Positions 22,720 to 33,327 are shown, counted from the first letter of the stretch. The stretch is DNA of 64,000 nt from Alnus glutinosa (GCF_958979055.1 NC_084896.1:24252501-24316500); one strand, 5' to 3'. Made by a program: numbers and translations. Notes: generated from the sequence alone by a model not told the origin.

Positions 22720-23352
22720 TGTTGAGACAGTTTCCGGTAGGTGACGTATCGGTCAGATGTTGGACTAAGTTGCTCCCGGTGGTATCTGGTTCACCTGAAA
22801 AGTAAAGCTGCGTCGGGGGGTTCCGACAACCCCGCTCCGATGCCTAAGTAAGTGTATGGTTCTGAGAATAAATGCGCAGAATAATGCCAAAGAGACTGAT
22901 TAGCATGTACCTTAGCATCTGAAGCAGTTCTTGTATTTATAGAGGTTATGGAGCAGTTCCATTAGCTTCACAATTCGTGCATGAGGCGGTTGGAGGAGAC
23001 GTGGCTCCATGTAAACAACTCTTCCAGATTCCGTAGATCTCGGTGGTATCATGGGGTCCCACGACATGCATCGTATCCCTTAAGTTCCGGGTACTGCCGA
23101 GACGCATGACTTCCATGACGTGCATCGTGTCCCTTAGATTCCGGGTACTGCCGAGACGCCTGCAGATGCGGATACCAACTAGCATTTGGATCGCCAACTC
23201 AGGCCTGTTGCAACAGACTTGGGCCCAATGGGCCTCAATGGGCCCGGGTAGATTAGGCTTTTTCCAATATTTGGGCCCGGTCGGGTGGATCAGAAAGGGC
23301 CCACATCCCGGATTGGGCCTAACTCCCGAGAAGATCTATATTTGTCCCAACA
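22720..23352. mobile_element. Solo LTR with TSD ATTCT
   Basis: The segment starts TGTTGAGACAG and ends GTCCCAACA (TGTTG/CAACA ends). It is flanked on both sides by ATTCT (22715-22719 and 23353-23357). At 633 bp with no internal coding region it is a solo LTR left by recombination. Inside is a TATA-like TATTTATAG near 22937 and the phrase CTCCGATGCCTAAGT, seen in many plant LTRs. It stands immediately upstream of the COBRA-like pseudogene start. Confidence 0.9.
23063..23160. repeat. 54-bp tandem duplication within the solo LTR
   Basis: GACATGCATCGTATCCCTTA at 23063 recurs as GACGTGCATCGTGTCCCTTA at 23117. Both are followed by TTCCGGGTACTGCCGAGACG. The second unit is a little shorter. Confidence 0.85.
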
Positions 23353-23784
23353 ATTCTTCTGTCAAAGCCGAATTTCTATGTAATATAAGCTCTTTGGGCC
23401 TGATATCACCTACGTATTTTCTGGACTCAAACAAGGCCCAGAGGCCTATAACTTCTTCCCTCCTCCTCCGGTCCCATCTTTGGTATCCCTAATTGTTTAG
23501 TCTAAAACTTGAAAATGGTCACTACCTTAGTAGAATTTATAAGGGAAAATTACACTTTATATCTTGATCTATTCACCTATTTATTGATTTGACGTCTAAT
23601 ATTTAATTTTTAATAAATGACCCCTTAACGTTTATTACTTGTGCCAATCTGAACTTTCTGTCTACTTAGAACGTCTAAAGTGACCGAAAGAGGGTCATGT
23701 GCATCACTTAAAGCCCCATTTTTCAAAATGACTCCTTCCATTCAAAACACACTGTTTCATTTAATTAGTCAAAACACACAGTTT

Positions 23785-23922
23785 CAACACCGAGAACCCA
23801 TTCTCCGAATTGCACCCGACCGACCAGCATGCCAGTTTCTACGCTGCCACCAAGAACGCCGGTGAAGAAATCGCCCACACCTACAACCACATCTACGGCC
23901 TCTCCCTCACCGGCCTGAGCTG
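23785..23922 (+). pseudogene. UDP-glucuronate 4-epimerase (GAE) fragment
   Basis: The plus strand reads NTENPFSELHPTDQHASFYA then ATKNAGEEIAHTYNHIYGLS and LTGL. This is the highly conserved GAE catalytic region with YxxxK replaced by YAATKN (family text YAATKKAGEEIAHTYNHIYG). GAEs make UDP-galacturonate for pectin in the Golgi. After LTGL the expected RFFTVYGP is lost. Only ~46 codons remain. Confidence 0.85.
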
Positions 23923-24044
23923 GCGTTTAGATTTCTTCTCCTTGCTGGAAACGACTTTAGTTTGGGAAACGGTGTTGTTTTGACTTTAAGAGAGACTTCA
24001 AACTCATAGCAAGCCAACCAGCACAGGGGAGCACTACAGTAGAA

Positions 24045-24125
24045 ATGGAGAGTGAAAGCAATTTGAAGACGTGGGTATCTGAAAAATTGATGTTGCTGCT
24101 GGGATATTCGTTCATGAAGGGCTAA
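24045..24125 (+). pseudogene. DEAH-box splicing helicase N-terminal fragment
   Basis: A 26-codon frame starts MESESNLKTWVSEKLMLLLG then YS before diverging to a stop. It closely follows the N-terminus of plant DEAH1/ESP3-type pre-mRNA-splicing helicases (xLKTWVSDKLMxLLGYSQ, from memory). The start codon is retained but the helicase core is absent. Confidence 0.65.
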
Positions 24126-24449
24126 ATATTTTCCAAAATGATCGGGATCCACGAGCTTTATCAGAAACCTTCTGCATTTGATACAACTATATTTTTCTTA
24201 TAAATCAAATGCTCTGTTTTGGGGGAGGGGGGGGGTTGTAAAACAGTGGCGTTCACTAACCGCCTCTAGACGGTGGATTATCATGCGACGTGTAGGTCTC
24301 TAATATTTCGATGTCCATTTGGCAGCATACAAGGTCTGGTAGAACATAAATGGTATTCTTTAACTACTCAGCTTAAGGTGTGCTAATGAATAATGTTCAA
24401 GTCTCCAATTTCACTTGCAGACTCTTGTTGATACAGCAATTTTAGAAAC

Positions 24450-24757
24450 TGATTATTGGTGATGGTCTTGGCTTGAGGAGCAGAGCACCGCCCAGAAGCT
24501 CAGACACGTCCTTGAGCTTAGCGCTGGCTACTGGCTAAGCAATTTGAGTCGTCGTCTTTGGTAGTTGTCAAAGACCGTGTGAGTGAAGTGAGCCAGTCTG
24601 GCCTCACCCATGAACTGGGTTTGTTGTTTGAAGAGGACTGGATGGTGCGGATGTGAGAACGGTGACCAAATGACTTGTTGTTGTTGTTTGCGAAGTGAGA
24701 CGCCGCAGTGCCGGACATGGCCTTCACCGACATAGTTGTTTCTGCAATGGCGAGCAC
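24450..24757 (-). pseudogene. CYP97C1 (LUT1) N-terminal fragment
   Basis: The minus strand reads KPSSWVRPDWLTSLTRSLTT then, after a one-base frameshift, PVASAKLKDVSELLGGAL. These match the start of carotene epsilon-ring hydroxylase CYP97C1 (SWVSPDWLTSLTR...AKLxDVxDLLGGALFLPL). The transit-peptide region before it is weakly preserved. Homology ends at GGAL and no heme domain is present. Confidence 0.75.
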
Positions 24758-24800
24758 TCGCGAGAATGTTATAAAGCTGGTTGGGTGTTGTCTCGAGACT
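24712..24800 (+). pseudogene. ZRK-type kinase fragment
   Basis: The plus strand reads FTDIVVSAMASTRENVIKLV then GCCLETQI, the beta4-beta5 region of ZRK/ZED1-like or WAK-like receptor-like cytoplasmic kinases (DIVVxSxMSxHKNVLKLxGCCLETxxP). After ETQI similarity stops in all frames. Its 5' end overlaps the opposite-strand LUT1 frame, so one of the two boundaries is loose. Confidence 0.6.
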
Positions 24801-25200
24801 CAAATTCTCCCCCTTCTTCACTTTGGAGCTCACAGGTTGTATCAGCATCCTCATGAAAAGGTTGTCGTCTGTGGTGGGAGCAACCTGCTACCACTTGTAA
24901 ACAATTTCGGTCGCATTCTCTTCCGAGGCCCTTTCAACTCGGAAAATTGTTACTGTTTCCGGAACCGTTCACCAACCGAATTTTGTACGAAAGTTACGGG
25001 GATCAAGGACATGGGTTGGACTACCACGGTGCTGGTTCATGGGTCGAAACAGCTGGTGTGAGAAGAGGCGGAGAGGAGCTTGCATAATGCACTCGGCGAG
25101 AGTGCTTAGAGATTTTAGCTCGTGTGTTTCGGAGAAATGCTGCTATGTGCTAAGTTGGTTGGAGCTGTAGCAGGGAAAAGGTTCTACAAAATCTAAACTA

Positions 25201-26281
25201 ATTATCATTAGGCGGCATGAACCCAAAGGGTTGATTAAATTAGTCGGCTTAGGGTTAACTTATATAGTCTTATATCAATTACTCAAATTCATGCAACATA
25301 ATGGTTGGTAATTTTTTACTTGACTCGATCACAAACTTAATACAAAATTAGAGGGTTATGATTGAGGAATTTGATCTATCTATTTAATTAAAATGATTCG
25401 ATTAAGGGTTGACCTATATAATCTTATATTCATGCCTCGACACAACTCAAACTCGACACGCAAACACATCACCCTTATTTATCACTGGCTTAATTTTGGA
25501 CCCTTTTTTTTGTTTTTCCTTTTTGGAGGGAAGGGGTAAAAATATAGTTTATTATATATAGTACATGTAAATAGTAAGGTCCAAACTTATAATACACCAT
25601 TGAGAATTGGATAGCTGCGAAATAGTCGCCTGAATTAACATTTTTATATAATTTTTTATTTTAGTTTTTTAATTTTTTATATTTTTTCTTGATTTTTAAA
25701 TTTAATTTAATTTTTTTAATTTTTTATTATTATTTAATAGAATATATGACACGTGGCAAGAGTATTATAGGAATATAATAAAAAAGTGACATTTTTGGCA
25801 CACTTTGATTGTTCGATAGGTCACTTTCGCACACTTGAAAATGAGCTATTTTAAAATCAGCTATTAGTTAAAGGGACTTTTTAATATATTTTTTTTTTTC
25901 TAAAATATAATAACAAGATTACAATCACATTGTTCATAAAAAAAAAATGCAGATTGTATAATACCATTGCATTAAGAATATACAAGAGCAACAAAAAATT
26001 ACGTACATAGAATTAAAAATTCAGAATGGGTAATTTCTTTTCTTTTTTTCCTTTTTTTTCTAATAAAAAATGGGTCAATTTTTTTCGTTTTTTCTTTTTT
26101 CTAATTAAAGAAAAAATGTTACAAGGGATGATCTGTTCTGGATCCGTATGAAAGAGAGAATGGGTGATTCTATCAAAATGATTTCAAATACAAACCATGA
26201 ACCCGATAATTTATAAACCAAGACACTTTCAAAGCATTTGAGCTTTGAAAGGAAGATAAACTTAAACTAATATCAGAAACT

Positions 26282-26321
<40 letters not shown>

Positions 26322-26540
26322 TTGAAATACTTTTCTGCTAGGACTGCTTTAATTGATCTACCAAACAGTTTGAAGTTGGAAAAACTAAATCCAATTAATG
26401 CCACGAAAAGATAATTAGGATATATAATTACAAAAACAAATAGCTCGATATTTGGAGTTCTTATTTACTTGTTAAACACGTATCATTAAAAGACTCGTGG
26501 AGTTATCTTATAATAACATTTAAATGTTATTCGCACCCGC
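25201..26540. other. AT-rich spacer upstream of the FAS1 gene
   Basis: No coding similarity was seen. It contains a (TA)n run at 26287-26319. A short block at ~26330-26425 (CTGCTAGGACTGC...TTTGAAGTTGGAAAAA) recurs in direct orientation at ~31295-31395, showing that part of this promoter region is duplicated. Confidence 0.4.
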
Positions 26541-26541
26541 C

Positions 26542-26550
26542 ACTATAAAT
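26542..26550 (+). promoter_or_regulatory. TATA box of the FAS1-domain gene
   Basis: ACTATAAATATT lies about 85 bp upstream of the proposed ATG at 26631, giving an expected start of transcription near 26575. Confidence 0.5.
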
Positions 26551-26630
26551 ATTAAATCCAAATTATATATATACGTTGGTATAATTATAGATCCTAGCTA
26601 GTGTTGTACGTTTTCTCCTCCAACTCCCTC

Positions 26631-27215
26631 ATGGGTTCCAAATTTTCCTTTTATTCTTTTGCCTTTTTCCTTCTACTTGTTGGCAGCTATGGCGTACCCA
26701 TAGAAGTTGGAAAGATCACAAAAGCACTGTGGGAAGCTGATTACAAAATCATGTCGCTAATTTTAGACGGCGGTCTCTGTGACATCCAACCACATCGATA
26801 CTGCTACATATATGACAACCAGACCGTCGCCGTATTTGCTCCTCCAGACGAAGCTTTCCGCCTCAAGAACTCAATAGGAACCAGTTTCCCTAGCATAGTA
26901 TCATCTAAGGTGGTGTTAAATGAATATTTTTTTTCAAAAGCTTAAACCTAATTGTTTAATTCTATATTCTAACAGGTCAACATTTCGGGATCACTCGCAA
27001 GGAGCAGCGACTTGTTTACTTGTGCTTGTACTCATAAACTCATGGCGACTCAAGCATCCGATGGTGGCGGCGATCCTTGGATCGAGCACAACGTCACTAT
27101 CACAAGGCGGAACATATATAATGATGGGTGGGTTATTGTTCATGGAGCTGAGACTTTTTTCGAGAGAGAGAGAGTTGACAATTTCTTTCCTTATTTTTTT
27201 CCAAGAGAAGTGTAA
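26631..27215 (+). CDS. Small secreted FAS1 (fasciclin-like) domain protein
   Basis: Two exons, 26631-26909 and 26976-27215, are joined in phase 0 over a 66-bp GT/AG intron to give 172 residues. Residues 1-22 (MGSKFSFYSFAFFLLLVGSY) are a signal peptide. The rest is one shortened FAS1 domain: ITKALWEADYKIMSLIL, then TVAVFAPPDEAF (the conserved H1 block), and near the end NIYNDGWVIVHGAETFF. Family members (FLA19/20-like) are extracellular adhesion or arabinogalactan proteins. There is no GPI tail or AGP-type Pro-Ala repeat. The middle of the domain is shorter than usual and the intron is near the minimum for plants. Decay or a slightly different gene model is possible, but a TATA box and intact frame favour a gene. 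Confidence 0.55.
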
Positions 27216-27344
27216 TTTTAGGATGAGTAAAATCCAATCTTCTTTCCATTCTCTTATCTTCTATGCTACGAGTCTACAGTCATATGGAAAGAGATTTTAT
27301 TTATTTAATGAGTATTATTTCTATTAAAATTCTAAGTAGTAGAT

Positions 27345-28200
27345 AGTAGTAGAGAATAAAGGGATAATATGTTATCCCTAAGTAGTTGTGTATTATCTTT
27401 ATTATTATCTTTATTAATAATTGTTAGTGATAGGATAGTCATAGAATATATCTCTATGAAGTGTTAGTAATAGTATACATGTCTATGAGAGTAGTTTATA
27501 TATGTTTATCACATTTCTTTGTAACTCTATATAAACCTATTGGACTGATGAATAAAGGAAATAAAGATTATTAATATTCAGCTCTTGAGTTGATTTGGGA
27601 TGTATTAGGCTTCCTATCTGTTACGTGTTCGAGTAATTAGTCACGTGATATTCTAACATGTGTTACATGTCAAAAAAGAAATTTAAAAATTCATTACTTT
27701 ATACACACAATAATATTGTACCGCGACCTAGTTTTGTACAAACCATCAATCCAAAAATCGAATTTTTCTATTAGAGAAACTTTTATGGGTGTCATTTGGT
27801 CTTCATCTATATCAATTTTAATATTAGAGAAACTTTTATTGGTCTTATTGGTGTTGCACCTTCAGCAAAAATTACCCTTTTTGTGGCATATAGTTTTTTA
27901 ATTTACCTTACATTACCTTATAATGGTGGTAGAGATATTACAATTTTTACAACAAAGTTCTTTAAAAATTGACATGACAGACTAGAATTATTAAAATATA
28001 TTTTTTTTAAAAAAAATCTACTCAATCATATACTCTTAATTATTGTACCAATTATGGATCGTAATGTCAATTTATAAATTTTATGAGGTTAGTGTTCAAT
28101 TCAAGTTTCCACATACATGCTTTTTAGGCATGAGCCTTTTGGGCCTATTATGGTGTTTTGGGCATTCCTTTAACCTCTTTGCAGGGCCTTTGTTTGCATT
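27345..28200 (+). repeat. Right copy of the long inverted repeat
   Basis: The inverse of 15960-18390, uninterrupted here by the LINE and MITE. Part of it (about 27421-27658, TGTTAG...CTAACA) has LTR-like features: a TATA box CTATATAAACC, AATAAAGGAAATAAAG and TGTTAG/CTAACA ends. Flanking homology continues past those ends in both copies, so if it is an LTR it was already inside the duplicated unit. Confidence 0.65.
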
Positions 28201-28229
28201 AATAAAATATAATACCAAAAAAAAAAATC

Positions 28230-28400
28230 ACACACCCAAACATATCCTTAAAATTTTCTATAATTTTGGATTAAATGAACCAATTCTTCCTTCTTTTATC
28301 CATTGAAATTGGCTTGAAAGTTCAACTTTTTAAATACACTTAAAAAAAATATAAAACCTTTTTAAAGATCAAGAGATTTCAAAGATTAAAAAAAAAAAAA
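28230..28400 (+). repeat. Direct repeat shared with 32795-32960
   Basis: CACACCCAAACATATCCTTA...CTTCCTTCTTTTATCCATTG, followed by TTCAACTTTTTAAATACAC, recurs almost unchanged about 4.57 kb downstream. Both copies are preceded by an A-run. Confidence 0.8.
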
Positions 28401-29015
28401 AAAAAAATCAATAAAATGTAAAGAAAATAATATTGACCTTTGTTTTAATTTTTTTCCTTCTGTAGCTTTGTTGAGACTTGCAGAGGGTGAGAGCTTTCAT
28501 TTTGTTTTTGAGTTAAGTACCTTTTTGCTACCTATGGTTTCACTTTTTTATTTTTGGTTCTTTGTACATGAGCTTTGTTGTACTTGTTACTATTGTATTA
28601 CTATTATTGTTAATTCCCAGTTGCATACCCCATCTAGAGTGTCCATTTTAACTTATCAGCATGTCAACAAGAAACCTTTAAACTATAATTGTATAGTATT
28701 TCTTTAGTTAGTTTTTAGGCATGTACTTTTATGCACAGAAGCATTTGCAACCAAACTGTCAACTCAACATTTAACTGATGTAAACAAGAGAGTGCTTCTA
28801 GGCTTATACTAGGTGGTAACTTGCTAATGGTTAAAGTGCATGGGCCTCTTTACCTAGGATTCATTTCCTTCAAGTTTAGTAATTTTTTCTTGCTAAAAAA
28901 ACAGAAAAAGTCTTGTTGACATTTTACAACTCATCATCATATGTGTGCGTGTGTTTGATTTGATTATAAGTCTGTGAGTTTGATTATTCTCACTGTTTAC
29001 CAAAATGGTGCAGAA

Positions 29016-30251
29016 ATGGATTCAATTTTTGACCTTATCATTTATCATCATGGGTCCATGTCTGGACCAAGAATGGAATACATTGGAGGAGATACTATGG
29101 AATTAGATGCTTTGGATGTAGACAGGATGTGCTTTTTGGACTTAGACCAATATACTAGAAGATAAATTGGGGTACAAGTACCATGATATTCCTATGATGT
29201 ACTTCAAGTACGATGATCAAAACAATGAAAAGATACATGGTCTTACTACAAATCAAGGTTTCATGACTATGATCTTAGGGATCATAAATGGTGGCAGAAG
29301 AAGTTGCATGTGTTTGTTGACCATGCACTAGAGGAACTAATTGAACCGGTTCCGATTAAAGTGGTGCCCCCAACTATGCTTATCTCTGAATATTCTGTAG
29401 AGGTTAAGGTAAACTATTCTGAGGAGGATGTGACACATCACACATCACAACCACCCGCACATGAGCCACCACAGCAGCCTACTGTGCAGCCACCACAACA
29501 TTCCAAAATAGGGCTTGAGAAGAATGTGGCAGCTGGCGGTGAGTTGTAGTCAATACTTACTATTCTCTACTAATTGCCTTTCTTCCATCCTTTGTTTTGT
29601 ATAACATGAAAACACGTTATATATTTAGAAAGTTATATACTTATAGAGTCATCTAAAGCTACTCGGCATAAATTAAAAGAAACTGTGGAAACAAATCTTG
29701 AAGAAAACAAGACCCCAAAAGTGGTAGCCCGACTTGTAGCATCAAAGACTCCACACTTTGTGCAGCGCATTTCTGCTTGTACACTAAATACCGTGGTGAG
29801 TTTTTTGGATATTTGTGTGGTATGTAGCATTACTACTTGTGTGTGTGTGTCTTGTTGTTCCAACATCTATTCAGTACATTGAGGTTTCGATATATAGATA
29901 AAAGAGATTTTTGATGAGTCATGATATTGTTTTTTGTTGCAGCATATTCATATATCGGTGATGAAAGCATTCAAGATCGTACTTAAGCCAGAGATGGTAC
30001 TTCGTGATCAGAAAGGGAAGTCCTGGCCCGTGAAAATCATTTTCAAAAATGATGGACGAATATCTATTTGTTCTGGGTGGAAATATTTTGCAAAGAGCAA
30101 TCTGAAAGTAACAGACTAATGTGTGTTTGAGTTTCTCCTGCACAGTGGAATTGAAATACATGCAAAGAAATACGTGTGCATGTTCTTCGTGGAAATGCAA
30201 GAAATGAAGAAGCCATCTAGCCATTGGCGCTGGCATAGGCGTATTGTTTAA
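29016..30251 (+). pseudogene. MULE-transposase N-domain joined to a B3 domain, disabled
   Basis: Exon A (29016-29538) starts MDSIFDLIIYHHGSMSGPRM then EYIGGDTMELDALDVDRM. This is the PB1-like N-terminal domain of plant MuDR-type proteins. It frameshifts near 29160 and continues as LGYKYHDIPMMYFKYDDQ and then VDHALEELIEP. Exon B (29647-29795) is joined in phase. Exon C (29943 onward) reads FKIVLKPEMVLRDQKGKSWP then ISICSGWKYFAKSNLKVTD, a B3 DNA-binding domain of the REM type. A stop codon replaces the expected residue after VTD, and similarity resumes as CVFEFLL. Donor and acceptor sites (GCG|GTGAG, TATAG|AG, GTG|GTGAGT, TTGCAG|CA) are still good. Either a host B3 gene was fused to a transposon exon, or both sit side by side by insertion. 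Confidence 0.65.
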
Positions 30252-30739
30252 GCATATAATTTATTCTTCCACCAAAAGGCCGGATAGAAGCTTATTTATC
30301 TGGATACCTGCGGTTATTCCTTCAATCTATTTGTACCATGAGAATCTGTGTTGGGGTCATGGGAATCGATGTTCATGCTATCTCATGGATTGGTTGCATT
30401 GTGAATGTCGTATATATTTGTTCAAGGAAGAACATTGAAGAACTAAAAGGCAATTTCCTTGATATTATTTGAAGTTATTTTTTTGGACTGCTAGCAATTA
30501 GTCCCAACATGCAGGAATTATGCGGCCATATATAAAATTACAAGTTGCTGAAACTATTTTTGTTTTCATGAGCCTTTTTCCGTTTATAAATAGAACAATT
30601 GAAAAGTTTAAACCCAAATATAAATTTGAGATTTTTTTTAATATAAATTCATACAATATTTACTCAAAAACATTTTAGTAGTGTATCATCATATAAACTG
30701 TAAACATATGTTTTATTGTATTGTGCTTTTTTCAGCATA

Positions 30740-30890
30740 TCAAGTGTCCATCAATAAATGATGTAGCTTTTAAAATCACTATTTGATCAAAATCATCATT
30801 TGATCAATCACAAGCCCAATGGTGATTTTAAAAGCCACATCATTTTTTTATGGACACTTAATGTACTCCTAGAATTACTCATTCCTTGAG
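30740..30890. mobile_element. MITE relative with degraded left end
   Basis: GTCCATCAATAAATGATGTA and, inverted, GATTTTAAAAGCCACATCAT...GGACACTTAA form the arms, ending in TAGAATTACTC on the right. It belongs to the same family as the complete copy at 30923-31065. The left terminus is not recognisable. Confidence 0.6.
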
Positions 30891-30922
30891 CATCTTTAAA
30901 TATTTTTAAGGCCTATTTTGTT

Positions 30923-31065
30923 GAGTAATTCTACATGTATATTTAGTGTCCATCAAAAATTGAGGTGGCTTTTAAAATCACCGTTAGGCGTCTGATTGAT
31001 CAAAAGATGATTTTAAAAGCCACCTCATTTTTTGTTAGACACTTAATGTATACATAAAATTACTC
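30923..31065. mobile_element. MITE with perfect 9-bp TSD TATTTTGTT
   Basis: A 143-bp palindromic element begins GAGTAATTCTACATG and ends ATAAAATTACTC. Arms extend through AGTGTCCATCAAAAATTGAG and GTGGCTTTTAAAATCA. TATTTTGTT flanks both sides (30914-30922, 31066-31074). Mutator-like by duplication length. Confidence 0.9.
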
Positions 31066-31074
31066 TATTTTGTT

Positions 31075-33214
31075 TTGGGTCTTTCTAAAATAATTAGAAT
31101 TCGCTTCAAGTATTTGCTATGAAACTTTGAAAAAAAAAAAAAAATCTATTTGGATGAATTAAAGATACACAGGACGCTATATGTACAATTAATCTTGGTC
31201 TCAATCTTAGCGATTATTAACTGTATTTGCTTATCTCTAAGTTCGCTAACTGCGTGGTTATTAGGCCGTTTATAGCTATCTGCTTGTATGCTCTCCTACT
31301 AGGACTGCCATCTACCAAATGGTTTGAAGTTAGAAAAATTAAACCATTGAAAATCCAATGCAACAAAAAGATCGATCTATGATTAGATGAAGAACATTGA
31401 TTTGGCATAAAATTACGAAAAAAAAAAAGACTAGTGGGGCTTAGCACACAGTGGAATTAGGCGCATTTTGAGTTCTTTACTGGGTGGGATCGGGTTCTGA
31501 AAATCCAATGGGCGGCCCATAAACCTTCCGAATTTGTTGGGCTCCAATTTCATTCATGCTCCGATTCACTTTCACTTTGCCCTAGGGTATATGATTTTTT
31601 ATTTTTTATTTTTTACTGTCAAAATTTGTTACTTAATGTTTTCATCATGTGTTACTTTTCCACGTAAATTTGTAAAAAAAAATATTGTAGTAAAATATTT
31701 CCTTGTAACAAATTTACCATTTGTTAATACTTTTTAAATTGTGCTTTTTGTTTTTGTTTGAAATAAAAAAAAAAAAAAAAATGTTGTAATGTGACATAAA
31801 TATGAAAGTAGTTTTTAGTGTCTTGTGTTTTAAGTTGTTTATTAATAATTTTGTTTTAAAATGAAAAAATAAAAATAAAAAATAAAAAATTATCAAACAA
31901 AGCAATGCCACAATCATTTTCCAATAAAAAATTCCCCAACAAAATGATATTTGACTCTCCTCCTTTGAGGAAGTGGCTACATGATTGAGATTAACTCCCC
32001 TATTTTATTTTTTTGTTTTTTTCCTTTTAATTTTGTGGGTGCTGGCCTTGAATTTTGCAGGCAATATGAAATGAGGCTATCAAGCTTGGGCTTATTTCTA
32101 GAGCTTCCTATCATTGTAGCCTAAGCATTGAAATTGGGGTGGGCCATAGTAGTGAAATTGACCCAACCTTAAAAGGAAAATTGAAAGAAAGGGACCAGAG
32201 CCTCCCTTGTTGTAGAATGAAGTTACCCTGATGTGCTTACAGGTTATATCATTACAAATCCATGCAGCTGGCATGTTAAGCTGCATGTTTCAGCTGAATA
32301 TTAAATAATAATAATAATAATATTTTTTAAAAAATAATAAATAAAAATGGTGCAAAATAACCATCACAACCATGATCAAATCATTTGGAATACTGCTTAC
32401 ATTATTTTGGACAGACGTTGTTTAATAGACTGTGTTAGAAAAATTCTCCCAACCTAATTTGGCGGAAAATTTTGTCTTATATTAAACCTCTTTCCAAAGC
32501 AATAGAAAGAGTAAACTCTACAGTCTAAACATAAGAGCAGTTTTATATATAAGAATGGCCTCTCATTAGAGCCAAAGGCAAAGCGAATTCAAGAGTCTAG
32601 TTTAGCATTTTATTTTTTATTATTTTTTAAAAACATGTTTGGGTAGGTTTTTTAAATTCAAATTCTACTCAAATTTTATCCAATTTTTTTCTAATTTTGT
32701 CTCCAGTCTTCTAAACCATCCAAACATAATTTCAAAAAATAATTTTTCTCGGTATTCGCAATTTTAAATATAATACAAAAAAAAAAAAAAAAAAAAATCG
32801 AACACCCAAACGAATCCTTAAAAATTTCTATAATTTTGTATTAAATGAACAAATTCTTCCTTCTTTTATCCATTGAAAGTTCAACTTTTTAAATACACTT
32901 AAAAAAAATATAAAACCTTTTTAAAGATTGAGAGATTTCAAAGATAAAAAAATCAATTAAAACAATTACTTTTTTTTATGACCCTTTTTTTTTCAAAACA
33001 AAAATATTAACGGACAACTTAACACACAAAACATTTGTAAAACGCTCAAAATTGCCTTCATATTTATGTTATATTGGAACTTTTTTTTCAAAAAAAAAAA
33101 AAAAACTATTTAAAAAGTTATTAACAAACAGAAATTTGAATAAATCTCCCAGATTCAGCCAGTGGAACATAGCAACGCAGTAGAATATGATAATTGTTGT
33201 GAATTATGATCATG
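31075..33214. other. AT-rich region with partial duplications
   Basis: No gene was recognised. The region holds the second copies of the 26.33-kb promoter block (31295-31395) and of the 28.23-kb block (32795-32960), suggesting an old, decayed direct duplication at ~4.6-5.0 kb spacing. It also has several A- and T-runs. Confidence 0.4.
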
Positions 33215-33327
33215 TTAAAGCTTGGTGCTTTTGGAATTGACTTTTTGTTTGAGATCTGCTTTAACAAAGTCAGCCCAATCAGAGGGGTAGGGGATCGCTG
33301 TAAGCTTTTTGAAGGGAATGGGCCAAC
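33215..33327 (-). other. Orphan terminal exon, unidentified
   Basis: On the minus strand a splice acceptor CCTCAG is followed by a frame reading WPIPFKKLTAIPYPSDWADF then VKADLKQKVNSKSTKL and a stop. The composition looks like a genuine C-terminal exon. I cannot name the family, and no upstream exon was found, so it is probably a captured or decayed remnant. Confidence 0.3.

Larger units (their letters stand above)
23358..25200. other. Cluster of unrelated gene fragments (capture element?)
   Basis: Within ~1 kb lie pieces of four unrelated nuclear genes (epimerase, helicase, P450 CYP97C1, kinase) on both strands. All are broken and separated by AT-rich spacer. Such mixing is characteristic of Helitrons or Pack-type transposons. 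A short palindrome GCACTCGGCGAGAGTGC at 25089-25105 resembles a Helitron hairpin, but no CTRR end follows at the right distance, and no long inverted arms were found. The carrier is therefore unidentified. Confidence 0.55.

Noticed and set aside
25089..25105. Palindrome as a Helitron 3' hairpin
   Set aside because: No CTRR terminus follows at 5-12 bp, and no 5' TC end was paired with it, so a Helitron is not claimed.
27421..27658. Solo copia-type LTR (TGTTAG...CTAACA)
   Set aside because: LTR-like motifs are present, but no target duplication exists and homology with the inverted copy continues past both ends, so the boundary is not supported.
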